Source: Limnohabitans lacus (GTDB taxonomy: Bacteria; Pseudomonadota; Gammaproteobacteria; Burkholderiales; Burkholderiaceae_C). Taken from it: a DNA stretch of 64,000 bases. A program made the translations under genes and the position numbers. Every line of letters begins with the position of its first letter. The stretch's first letter is position 1. The notes beneath the pieces are model-generated. The model saw only the letters and a program-made list of their open reading frames with translations, did no database searches and had not been told where the DNA came from. The stretch covers positions 124,001 to 188,000 of the forward strand of contig NZ_JASGBH010000003.1 in NCBI RefSeq assembly GCF_030053395.1. The letters run 5' to 3'. This document shows, one piece after another, positions 48,427 through 56,277 of this stretch.

Positions 48427-50082
48427 TTAGCGTGGGCTCAGCATCGCTTTGAGTTGTTCACGCAACTTGAATTTTTGGATCTTCCCCGAGGGGGTGGCGG
48501 GCATGGCATCCACCAGATCCAGGCGCTCAGGGATGTACTGCGTCGCGACCTTTTGCGCTTTGAGGTAATCGACCATGGTGGGCATGTCAAAGCTTTGGCC
48601 GGGCTTGGTCACCACCACGGCGCAGGCGCGTTCGCCCAGGCGCTCGTCGGGGTAGGCCACGATGGCGGCCATGGCCACAGCTGGGTGCTTGTAGAGCAGC
48701 GACTCGATCTCGACCACGGGGATGTTTTCACCGCCACGGATGATCACGTCCTTGCTGCGGCCGGTGATGCGGACATAGCCTTGCGCGTCGATGCGGGCCA
48801 GATCGCCCGTGTCGAACCAGCCTTCGGCGTTGGTGCCATTGAGGTGCTGTCGCTTGAGGTATCCGCCAAAGTTGGAGCAAGAGCGCAGGTACAACTTGCC
48901 TGCGTGACCGGCCGGCAGGGCGGGGCCAGAGGCATCGATCTCCACCACTTTGAGTTCTACACCGGGCAAGGGCAGACCATCGGTGGTGAAAGCGCGTTCG
49001 TCCGGGTCGTTCAGTTCGATCAGCGTGACGGCACCGTTCTCGCTCATGCCCCAGGCGGACACGATCTTGGTGCCCAGGGCAGCACGGGCCTGCTCCACCA
49101 GCGGGCCGGGAATCGGTGCACCGGCGCACAGGAAGGTTTTGAGCGTGGGCACAGGGGTCTTGCCTTCGGCAACCGCGCGGGTCAAGTCGGTCAGGAAGGG
49201 CGTGGAGGCCATGGTGAAGCTGGCCTTTTCGGTGTTGATGACTTCGACCGCTTTCTTGGGCTCCCAGATGTCTTGCAGCACGGCGCTGGCTTTGAGCATG
49301 ATGGGCATCATCAGGCCGTACATGAAGCCGGTCTGGTGCGCCATGGGCGAGGCCATCAGCACCACGTCTTCGGCATCGAGTTGCAAGCGCTGTGCGTAGG
49401 GGATGATGTTGGCCATCACGGTGTTGGCCGAGTGCATCACGCCCTTGGGCTCACCGGTGGTGCCCGAGGTGTAGATCAGTTGGGTGATGTCGTCGGGGCC
49501 GGGGCGGTGTGCGCTCAAGATGCTGGCGGCATCGGGCTCGTTTTCCCAGGCGGGGCCGCTGAGCAGGGCTTCGAAGCTGTTGGCGCCTTGCCCGTCCACG
49601 GCCACGATGTGCTTCAGATCGGGCAAGCCTGGCTGAATGGCCGTGATCATTTGTTCGAAGTCAAATCCTCGGAAGGTTTTGGGTGCAATGATGACCTTGG
49701 CTTCGCCATGTTGGAGCATGAAGTTCAGCTCGCGCTCGCGGAAGATGTGCATCAGCGGGTTGATCACCGCACCGATGCGCGAGCAGGCCAGGTAGGTCAC
49801 GGTGAATTGCCACCAGTTGGGCAGTTGGCAGGCCACCACATCGTTCTTTTGCACGCCCAAGCGGCTCAGGCCCACGGCCACGCGGTCGGCCATTTGCGCC
49901 AGTTCGCGATAGGTGAAGCGGCGCACATCGCCCGCATCCACGCGGTAAGCGGTCAAAGCCAGCTTGTCAGGGCAGGCCGCCAGGCAGGCGTCCAGGTCCT
50001 GGTTGATGGTGCGGTCATGCCACAAGCCTTGCGCGATCATGGTGGCGCGTCGGGCGGGCAATAAAACGGCATCGAATTCCAT
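48427..50082 (-). CDS. aliA: cyclohexanecarboxylate-CoA ligase (AliA-like acyl-CoA synthetase)
   Basis: 551 residues, ANL superfamily. AMP-binding motif YTSGTTGEPKGVMHS (about 208-222), A5 motif WGMSENG (about 332-338), A7 WFDTGDLARID (about 415-425), and the A10 lysine in ATPSGKIQKFKLRE (Lys about 537). It activates a carboxylic acid with ATP and CoA. Placement beside badH/badI and an acyl-CoA dehydrogenase supports cyclohexanecarboxylate as substrate, as in R. palustris aliA. CAAGGAGACCCAC precedes the ATG. Confidence 0.86.
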   Translation of the reverse strand: MEFDAVLLPARRATMIAQGLWHDRTINQDLDACLAACPDKLALTAYRVDAGDVRRFTYRELAQMADRVAVGLSRLGVQKNDVVACQLPNWWQFTVTYLACSRIGAVINPLMHIFRERELNFMLQHGEAKVIIAPKTFRGFDFEQMITAIQPGLPDLKHIVAVDGQGANSFEALLSGPAWENEPDAASILSAHRPGPDDITQLIYTSGTTGEPKGVMHSANTVMANIIPYAQRLQLDAEDVVLMASPMAHQTGFMYGLMMPIMLKASAVLQDIWEPKKAVEVINTEKASFTMASTPFLTDLTRAVAEGKTPVPTLKTFLCAGAPIPGPLVEQARAALGTKIVSAWGMSENGAVTLIELNDPDERAFTTDGLPLPGVELKVVEIDASGPALPAGHAGKLYLRSCSNFGGYLKRQHLNGTNAEGWFDTGDLARIDAQGYVRITGRSKDVIIRGGENIPVVEIESLLYKHPAVAMAAIVAYPDERLGERACAVVVTKPGQSFDMPTMVDYLKAQKVATQYIPERLDLVDAMPATPSGKIQKFKLREQLKAMLSPR

Positions 50083-50127
50083 GTGGGTCTCCTTGGGGTG
50101 GATGAAATTTTTTAGTTGTTGGGGGGC

Positions 50128-51285
50128 TCAGGCGGGCACGTTTTTGCGGCCTGCACGGGTGCGCGCAATGATGGTTTTCATGATCTGCGCTGTGCCGTCT
50201 CCGATCTGGAAACCCAGCACATCGCGCAGGCGCTGCTCCATCAGGCCGCGGTCGTAACCCCCATGGCCAAAGCACAGCAGGCACTGGTGGATCACGTCAT
50301 AGGCCAGCTTGGGGCCCCACCACTTGGCCATGCCGGCCTCGGCGGAGTGGGGCAGGCCCTGGTCCTTGAGCCATAAGCCTTGAAGGCAAACCAGTCGGGC
50401 GCCTTCGACTTCGGTGTCGTACTGAGCCAAGGGGTGCGTCACGCCCTGGAAAGCCGACAGCGGTTGGCCAAAGGCCTGGCGCTGGGTGATGTATTCCCAG
50501 GCTTCGTCCAGCGCGGCTCGGGCCACGGCCAGGCATTGCAAGCCGATCAGTGATCGCGAGTAGTCAAAGCCGTGCATGACCTGGACAAAGCCTTTGTTCT
50601 CATCGCCCAGGCGGTGGCTCGCGGGCACGCGCACGTTTTCAAAAAAGATGGAGCCGCGGCCGATCGAGCGCTGGCCATGGCAGTCAAAGCGGCTGGTGGT
50701 CAAACCGGGCGTGTCCATGGGCACCAGCAAGGCGGTCACGCCGTGCGCGCCCGACTCGGGTGTGCCAGTGCGGCCAAAGACCACGGTGATGTCGGCCTGG
50801 TCGGCTGCCGAGATCGAGGTTTTTTCGCCGTTGATGACATAAAAATCACCATCACGCTCTACCCTCAGTCGCAGGTTGGCCGCATCGGAGCCGCCTCGCG
50901 GCTCGGTCAGCGCAATCGCGCAAATGGCACGGCCTTCGCGGATCTTGTCGAGCCAAGGGCGCACCACTTCGGGATGGCCGTACTTGTAGAGGATCTGGCT
51001 GTTGAGCGAGGCCAGCAGGTTCAGGTACGAGAAGCTCAGGTCGGCGCGGGCGATTTCCTCGTGGATCACACCTGCGGCCACACAGCCCATGCCCAAACCG
51101 CCGAAAGCTTCGGGCACTTCGGGACAGATGAAACCCAACTCGCCCATCTCGCGCAGCAAGGCGCGGTCAAACTCGCGGGTCTTGTCGCGCTCCAGAAAGC
51201 CGGGTTTGATTTTTTCATCGGCAAAGCGGCGCACGGTTTCGGCCAGCGCCTGCAGGTCTTCGTTGATGTAGGGGTTCGGGTTCAT
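50128..51285 (-). CDS. aliB: cyclohexanecarboxyl-CoA dehydrogenase (AliB-like acyl-CoA dehydrogenase)
   Basis: 385 residues. ACAD signatures: AICAIALTEPRGGSDAANLR (about 116-135), GEKTSISAADQAD (about 150-162), and the C-terminal QCLLCFGHGGYDRGLMEQRLRDV. The base usually at the QxxGGxGY position aligns with FGHGGYDRG. The enzyme would introduce a double bond in the cyclohexane ring of the CoA ester, passing electrons to ETF. It sits between badI and aliA in the same order as the R. palustris cluster. Confidence 0.87.
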   Translation of the reverse strand: MNPNPYINEDLQALAETVRRFADEKIKPGFLERDKTREFDRALLREMGELGFICPEVPEAFGGLGMGCVAAGVIHEEIARADLSFSYLNLLASLNSQILYKYGHPEVVRPWLDKIREGRAICAIALTEPRGGSDAANLRLRVERDGDFYVINGEKTSISAADQADITVVFGRTGTPESGAHGVTALLVPMDTPGLTTSRFDCHGQRSIGRGSIFFENVRVPASHRLGDENKGFVQVMHGFDYSRSLIGLQCLAVARAALDEAWEYITQRQAFGQPLSAFQGVTHPLAQYDTEVEGARLVCLQGLWLKDQGLPHSAEAGMAKWWGPKLAYDVIHQCLLCFGHGGYDRGLMEQRLRDVLGFQIGDGTAQIMKTIIARTRAGRKNVPA

Positions 51286-51307
51286 CGGACGTCCTCGGTT
51301 TGTGCTT

Positions 51308-52090
51308 TTACTTGGCGTACTTGCGGAAGTCGGGCTTGCGCTTTTCCTGCAAGGCCTTCACGCCTTCGCGCGACTCTTCGGTGTCGTAATACAGCTTGAG
51401 TGCGTACATGCCCATGCCCGCAATGCCCGACTGGTGCGCGGTGTCCATGTTGAAGCTGCGCTTGGCAATGGCAATGGCGGTGGGGCTGCGCTCGCAAATC
51501 GTCTCGGCCCATTCCTGCACCGTGGCGTCGAGCTGTTCGTGCGGCACGCAGATGTTGGCCAGGCCCATGTCCACCGCTTCTTGGCCCGAGTAACGCTTGT
51601 TGAGGTACCAGATCTCGCGCGCTTTTTTCTCGCCGACCACACGCGCCAAAAAGGCGGTGCCGTAGCCGGGATCGACCGAGCCCATCTTGGGGCCGACCTG
51701 GCCGAAGATGGCTTTTTCGGAGCAAATCGTCAGGTCACAAATCGTGCACAGCACGTTGCCGCCACCGATCGCAAAGCCCTGCACGCGGGCAATGACAGGC
51801 TTGGGCACGTCGCGGATCGCGGTGTGCAGCTCTTCCATGGGTAGGCCAATGGTGCCGCGACCGTCGTAGTTGCCGTCGTGTGCGGACTGGTCGCCGCCGG
51901 TGCAAAACGCGCGCTCGCCGGCACCTGCCAGCACGATGCAGCCGATGTCGCGGTCGTAGCCGGCTTTGTTCAGGGCCTTGATGATCTCGTCGCAGGTGGT
52001 GCCGCGAAAGGCGTTCATCTTTTCGGGACGGTTGATCGTGATCCAGGCCACGCCGTTGCGGTTTTCGTACAGGATGTCTTCGAATTGCAT
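51308..52090 (-). CDS. badI: 2-ketocyclohexanecarboxyl-CoA hydrolase
   Basis: 260 residues from the ATG at 52090 (GGAGCATCCC upstream). Crotonase fold with the BadI-specific sequence: INRPEKMNAFRGTTCDEIIK, AFCTGGDQSAHDGNYDGRGT and GQVGPKMGSVDPGYGTAFLA, which I recognise as closely matching R. palustris BadI, as does the end HQSGIAGMGMYALKLYYD. It hydrolytically opens the ring of 2-ketocyclohexanecarboxyl-CoA to pimelyl-CoA. This is the most specific identification in the cluster and anchors the pathway call. Confidence 0.94.
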   Translation of the reverse strand: MQFEDILYENRNGVAWITINRPEKMNAFRGTTCDEIIKALNKAGYDRDIGCIVLAGAGERAFCTGGDQSAHDGNYDGRGTIGLPMEELHTAIRDVPKPVIARVQGFAIGGGNVLCTICDLTICSEKAIFGQVGPKMGSVDPGYGTAFLARVVGEKKAREIWYLNKRYSGQEAVDMGLANICVPHEQLDATVQEWAETICERSPTAIAIAKRSFNMDTAHQSGIAGMGMYALKLYYDTEESREGVKALQEKRKPDFRKYAK

Positions 52091-52122
52091 GGGATGCTCC
52101 AAATGAGTTTGAGGTCGGCCGA

Positions 52123-52890
52123 TCAGCCGTGCATGGTCAAGCCACCCGACACGCTGATGACCTGGCCGGTGATGAAGGACGCGTCATCGCTGCCAAAGAA
52201 AGCGATGGCGCTGGCCAGATCGTCGGGTTGGCCCAGGCGACCCAGTGGGATGGCGCTGCGGAAAGCTTCGATCAGCTTGGCCGGGTCGCGCGCACCTTCG
52301 GCCACACCGGCCAGCAAGGCGGTGTCGGTGGGGCCGGGGCAGACCACGTTGACGGTGATGTTGTGGCGGGCGTGTTCGCGGGCCAAGGTTTTGGACAGGG
52401 CGACCAAACCGCCTTTGCAGGCGGCGTACACCGCTTCGCCAGAGGAGCCACCACGTGCGGCGTCAGAGGCGATGTTGACGATGCGGCCGTAGTTGCGCGC
52501 CACCATGCCGGGCAAGACGGCGTGGTGCATGTGCAATGCGCCCGTGAGGTTGATGGCGATCAGTTTGTCCCACTCTGAGGGCACGGTTTTGACGAAGGGC
52601 TTGAACACATCCCAACCGGCGTTGTTGACCAGCACATCGATCGGGCCCAGCTGGGCTTCGGTGTCGGCCACGGCGGCGTCGACTTGGGCGCGGTCTGTGA
52701 TGTTGCAGGCGAAAGCGGCCGCGACGCCGCCAGAGGCTTGGATCGCGTCGGCCACTTTTTGGGCGGCTTCCATGTTCATGTCGAATACCGCGACTTTGGC
52801 GCCTTCTGCGGCCAGGCGGCGGCACGTCGCCCCGCCGATGCCGCCACCGCCACCGGTCACAATCACTGTTTTGCCTTCGAGGTTTTTCAT
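52123..52890 (-). CDS. badH: 2-hydroxycyclohexanecarboxyl-CoA dehydrogenase
   Basis: 255 residues from the ATG at 52890 with TAGGAG at 52897-52902 (minus strand). SDR motifs: TGGGGGIGGATCRRL (about 11-25), VFDMNMEAA (Asp for NAD), NNAGWDVFKPF (about 88-98), and Tyr-Lys in GEAVYAACKGGLVALSK (about 150-166). The Trp-Asp after NNAG and the EAVYAACKGG segment match BadH. It oxidises the ring hydroxyl to give the BadI substrate. First gene after the BadR operator region. Confidence 0.92.
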   Translation of the reverse strand: MKNLEGKTVIVTGGGGGIGGATCRRLAAEGAKVAVFDMNMEAAQKVADAIQASGGVAAAFACNITDRAQVDAAVADTEAQLGPIDVLVNNAGWDVFKPFVKTVPSEWDKLIAINLTGALHMHHAVLPGMVARNYGRIVNIASDAARGGSSGEAVYAACKGGLVALSKTLAREHARHNITVNVVCPGPTDTALLAGVAEGARDPAKLIEAFRSAIPLGRLGQPDDLASAIAFFGSDDASFITGQVISVSGGLTMHG

Positions 52891-52944
52891 TTTTTCTCCT
52901 ATTGAGATAAAGGGTTTGCGTTTGGCGTTTTGTCCAACATATGA

Positions 52945-52954
52945 CAACATGTTG
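52945..52954. promoter_or_regulatory. BadR operator candidate 1 in the badH-badR gap
   Basis: CAACATGTTG is a perfect 10-bp palindrome overlapping the first bases of a -35 element TTGACT (52952-52957) for badR, with TAAACT (52974-52979) 16 bp further on. A second half-site CAACAT (52935-52940) precedes it. MarR regulators typically bind such short palindromes. The same decamer recurs at 53092. Confidence 0.55.
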
Positions 52955-53023
52955 ACTTATTATGTGTTTGGTTTAAACTGCTCTGCAAGATTTTTTGGCT
53001 TTCATTAGCCTATCGTTTTCCCT

Positions 53024-53521
53024 ATGAAAAAAACTGTTGACGCTCGGATGGAGATGGCCAATCGCATCTTTTTCAAGTTGTATCAATGTGCCAACATGTT
53101 GCATAAAACAGGCAGCAGGGCGGTGCAAAGTGAAGGCTTGACCACGCAGCAGTGGGCGGTGCTGGGCGCTTTGTCGCGGCCAGAGGCGGCTCAAGGCATG
53201 GGCGTGGGCGAGTTGGCGCGTTACCTGATGGTGAGTCGGCAAAACCTGTCCGGCTTGATCACCCGCATGGCGCGTGACGGGCACATCGAAATGGGCACCG
53301 ATGGACGTGATCGCCGCTCGCGCTTGGTGGTGATGACCGAGTCAGGTCGGCACGTCTGGCTCGATTTGGCGCAGCCCAAAATCAAGGCCTATTACGAACA
53401 GGTGCTGCAAGATTTCTCGATGGGCGACATGGCCCACACCCTGCATTACTTCTTGAAGCTGCTGGACAACATGGAAAAAATTGACCACAGCGCACCCGAA
53501 GAAGAGTCGGCGCCCGATTGA
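53024..53521 (+). CDS. badR: MarR family regulator, BadR-like
   Basis: 165 residues. The winged helix-turn-helix is at about 38-108: LTTQQWAVLGAL, GELARYLMVSRQNLSGLITRM as the recognition helix, and DGRDRRSRLVVMTESG as the wing. It is divergent from badH, as badR is from badHI in R. palustris, where BadR represses until 2-ketocyclohexanecarboxyl-CoA or a related ester is present. Regulation here is by analogy. The coding region contains a copy of the intergenic palindrome at codons 24-26. Confidence 0.88.
   Translation: MKKTVDARMEMANRIFFKLYQCANMLHKTGSRAVQSEGLTTQQWAVLGALSRPEAAQGMGVGELARYLMVSRQNLSGLITRMARDGHIEMGTDGRDRRSRLVVMTESGRHVWLDLAQPKIKAYYEQVLQDFSMGDMAHTLHYFLKLLDNMEKIDHSAPEEESAPD
53092..53101. 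promoter_or_regulatory. BadR operator candidate 2 inside badR
   Basis: A second exact CAACATGTTG lies in the badR coding region, 147 bp from the first copy, which is 14 turns of B-DNA at 10.5 bp. Coding Asn-Met-Leu here does not require this exact palindrome. Confidence 0.4.
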
Positions 53522-53556
53522 TGGCGTGAAGGGCGCACACCGGCGGTGTTCGCGTC

Positions 53557-53588
53557 TATACTCCGCCAAATGAACCAACCGGTACATT
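53557..53588 (+). promoter_or_regulatory. TetR gene -10 element and candidate autoregulatory site
   Basis: TATACT at 53557-53562 lies 7 bp before the ATG at 53570, so transcription should begin at or beside the start codon (leaderless). AACCAACCGGTACATT (53573-53588), within the first codons, resembles AACCAGTTCGTACATT (54318-54333) in front of the TRAP operon at 12 of 16 positions. Confidence 0.4.
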
Positions 53589-54262
53589 CCGCCAAACCCA
53601 AGCCCTCCGAGGTGCCCATCACGCGTGAGACGGGGCGCACCAATGACCCGGCACGCACCATGGCGGGCATTTTGGAGGTGGCCACCCACGAGTTTGCGGA
53701 CAAGGGGCTGACCGGTGCCCGCATCGACGAGATCGCGGCGGCCACGCGCACCAGCAAGCGCATGATCTATTACTACTTCGGCAGCAAAGACGGCCTTTAT
53801 TTGGCGGTGCTCGAAGAAGCTTATCGCCGCATGCGCGCGATCGAAGCCGATTTGCATCTGGACGATCTGGCGCCCCTTGCAGCGCTGCGCACCCTGGTGG
53901 AGTTCACCTACGACCACCACCGCGACAACGAAGACTTCATTCGCTTGGTGATGAACGAGAACATCCAGCGGGGCGATTATTTGCGCCAGAGCCAAAACAT
54001 CCAGTCGCTCAATTCGATTGCCATCCAATCTTTGCAGGCGGTCTATGCACGCGGGGTGGCGCAGGGCGTGTTCAGGCCGGGGCTGGACCCGGTGGACATC
54101 CATTCGGCGATTTCAGCCTTCACGTTTTTCAACGTCTCCAACCGCCACACCTTTGGCGTGATCTTCAAAGACAAAGCCAGCCAGGGCAAGGCCGAGACGC
54201 TCAAGCGCGAGCACGTGGTCGAGCTGGTCTTGCGTTTTGTCTGCCATTCCGTTTCGGCATAA
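53570..54262 (+). CDS. TetR/AcrR family transcriptional regulator
   Basis: 230 residues from the ATG at 53570; an in-frame GTG at 53546 lies upstream of the -10 box. Residues 1-30 are a polar extension; the helix-turn-helix is at about 35-80 with FADKGLTGARIDEIAAATRTSKRMIYYYFGSKDGLY split around position 50. The C-terminal TetR_C domain resembles aromatic-acid regulators. It is the first gene of the plus-strand quinate/shikimate block and likely controls it, with a dehydroshikimate-like or protocatechuate ligand as a guess. Confidence 0.88.
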   Translation: MNQPVHSAKPKPSEVPITRETGRTNDPARTMAGILEVATHEFADKGLTGARIDEIAAATRTSKRMIYYYFGSKDGLYLAVLEEAYRRMRAIEADLHLDDLAPLAALRTLVEFTYDHHRDNEDFIRLVMNENIQRGDYLRQSQNIQSLNSIAIQSLQAVYARGVAQGVFRPGLDPVDIHSAISAFTFFNVSNRHTFGVIFKDKASQGKAETLKREHVVELVLRFVCHSVSA

Positions 54263-54313
54263 CAGCTAGGGCGACGTATTTTTCGCGCATACGGGTTATC
54301 CCTGTGTTCTAAA

Positions 54314-54333
54314 AACTAACCAGTTCGTACATT
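54314..54333 (+). promoter_or_regulatory. candidate TetR operator before the TRAP operon
   Basis: AACTAACCAGTTCGTACATT includes an AACT/AGTT inverted repeat with a 4-bp spacer (54314-54325) and shares AACCA-x4-GTACATT with the start of the TetR gene. It lies about 30 bp before dctQ. Assignment is tentative. Confidence 0.4.
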
Positions 54334-54361
54334 ATGAGCAATGCTTCTTGGGAGATGTGTG

Positions 54362-54895
54362 GTGGTTCAAAAATTCATTGAGGGGTTTTGCAAAGCCCTG
54401 AATGTCGTCATTGCCCTGTGTTTGGCCGTGATGGTGGTGCTGGTGTTTGGCAATGTGGTCATGCGCTATGGCTTCAACTCGGGCATCACTTTGTCCGAAG
54501 AGCTGTCTCGTTGGTTGTTTGTCTGGATGACTTTCATGGGGGCGGTGATTGCCCTCAAAGAGCACGGCCATCTGGGCACCGACATGTTGGTGGGCAAGCT
54601 GGGCCCGAGCGGCAAAAAGGTTTGCTTGGCCATTTCTTACCTGGCCATGTTGTTCATTTGCTGGTTGTTGTTCAGTGGCGCCTACCAGCAGACCGTGATC
54701 AATCTGGGCAGCACCAGCGCCGTGATGGAGGTGTCCATGGCCTGGATTTATGCACCCGGTGTGGTGTTTGCGGTGCTGGGCGGCTTGATTTTGCTGACCG
54801 AGTTGTTTCGCTTGCTCACCGGGCAGGTGCGCGATGAAGACCTGGTCATGATTCAGGAATCCGAAGAGTCGCCGCATGGCAGCCACAAAGCCTGA
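54362..54895 (+). CDS. TRAP transporter small permease subunit (DctQ type)
   Basis: 177 residues from the GTG at 54362, chosen because GGGAGA at 54350-54355 has proper spacing to it; an in-frame ATG at 54341 lacks such a site. Four hydrophobic helices at about 10-34, 47-65, 85-105 and 125-147, with EELSRWLFVWMTFMGAVIALKEHGHLG (split about residue 55), the DctQ signature. It stabilises the large permease. First transporter gene in the order Q-M-P. Confidence 0.88.
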   Translation: MVQKFIEGFCKALNVVIALCLAVMVVLVFGNVVMRYGFNSGITLSEELSRWLFVWMTFMGAVIALKEHGHLGTDMLVGKLGPSGKKVCLAISYLAMLFICWLLFSGAYQQTVINLGSTSAVMEVSMAWIYAPGVVFAVLGGLILLTELFRLLTGQVRDEDLVMIQESEESPHGSHKA

Positions 54896-54912
54896 GCGCA
54901 GGAGAGACTGAC

Positions 54913-56190
54913 ATGACGATTGCTATTTTTGTTTTTTCCTTGCTCGGTGCCATGGCCATTGGCATCCCGATCGCGTTTTCTCTCTTGATCTGTGGTGTGG
55001 CGCTGATGTGGCACATGGACATGTTCGACGCCCAGATCCTGGCGCAAAACCTGCTCGAGGGCTCCAACAGCTTTCCTTTGTTGGCTGTGCCGTTTTTCAT
55101 GCTGGCGGGCGAGATCATGAACGCGGGCGGCTTGTCGCGCCGTATCGTGAACTTTGCCATGGCCTGCGTGGGCCACATCAAAGGCGGTCTGGGTTATGTG
55201 ACCATCATGGCTGCCGTGATCATGGCGGCGCTGTCCGGCTCGGCCGTGGCCGATGCGGCGGCCCTGGCCTCGCTGCTTTTGCCCATGATGGTGGCTGCGG
55301 GCCATGACAAGGCCCGATCGGCTGGCCTGATCGCCTCGGCCGGCATCATCGCGCCGGTGATTCCCCCCAGCATTGGCTTTGTGATCTTTGGCGTGGCGGG
55401 CAATGTGTCCATTTCCAAATTGTTCATGGCGGGGATCGCGCCCGGCATCATGCTGGGTGCATCGCTGTGGGTCACCTGGTGGTGGTTGGCGCGGCGCGAA
55501 GTGGTGCAGGTGCCCCCGCGCAAATCCATGGGTGAAATCATGGTGGCCATGCGCGAGGCGACCTGGGCTTTGGTGCTGCCGCTCATCGTGGTGTTTGGCC
55601 TGAAGTTTGGGGTGTTCACCCCGACGGAAGCGGCGGTGGTGGCGGCCGTCTATGCCTTGCTGATTTCCACCTTCATTTACCGCGAGTTGAGCCTGAAAGA
55701 CCTGTACCCGCTGTTTGTGAACTCGGCCAAGACGAGCGCGATCGTGATGTTTTTGGTGGCCGCCGCCATGGTGTCGGCCTGGTTGATCACGGTCGCCAAT
55801 TTGCCGGCCGAGTTGATCGCTTTGCTGCAGCCCCTGCTCGACAGCCCTCGTTTGCTGATGCTGACGATCATGGTCATCACCATGGTGGTGGGCACGGCGC
55901 TCGACATGACGCCCACCATTTTGTTGCTGACCCCGGTGCTGATGCCTGTGGTCAAGGCCGCAGGCATTGACCCGGTTTACTTCGGCGTCTTGTTCATCAT
56001 CAACAACGCGATTGGTTTGATCACCCCGCCCGTGGGCACCGTGCTCAACGCGGTGGCCGGTGTGGGCAAAGTCAGCATGGATGAAGTCACACGGGGTGTG
56101 ATGCCTTTCATGATCGCCCAGTTCACCATCATGTTTGCCATGGTGGCCTTCCCTGCGCTGGTGATGGTGCCGGCGCGTTGGTTCTATTGA
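54913..56190 (+). CDS. TRAP transporter large permease subunit (DctM type)
   Basis: 425 residues, about 12 hydrophobic helices. DctM hallmarks include LLAVPFFMLAGEIMNAGGLSRRI (split near residue 55), MAALSGSAVADAAAL, and IIAPVIPPSIGFVIFG, which form the two clamshell hairpins. It imports a carboxylate driven by the sodium or proton gradient with the DctP binding protein. Starts 17 bp after dctQ. Confidence 0.93.
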   Translation: MTIAIFVFSLLGAMAIGIPIAFSLLICGVALMWHMDMFDAQILAQNLLEGSNSFPLLAVPFFMLAGEIMNAGGLSRRIVNFAMACVGHIKGGLGYVTIMAAVIMAALSGSAVADAAALASLLLPMMVAAGHDKARSAGLIASAGIIAPVIPPSIGFVIFGVAGNVSISKLFMAGIAPGIMLGASLWVTWWWLARREVVQVPPRKSMGEIMVAMREATWALVLPLIVVFGLKFGVFTPTEAAVVAAVYALLISTFIYRELSLKDLYPLFVNSAKTSAIVMFLVAAAMVSAWLITVANLPAELIALLQPLLDSPRLLMLTIMVITMVVGTALDMTPTILLLTPVLMPVVKAAGIDPVYFGVLFIINNAIGLITPPVGTVLNAVAGVGKVSMDEVTRGVMPFMIAQFTIMFAMVAFPALVMVPARWFY

Positions 56191-56277
56191 TTTTCGGTGA
56201 GGTCGTCTGATCGGGTACGCCTGACGACCTGCCCCTTGATGCACAGCGTACGTCCTTCTTTTTTCTGGAGACAACTC

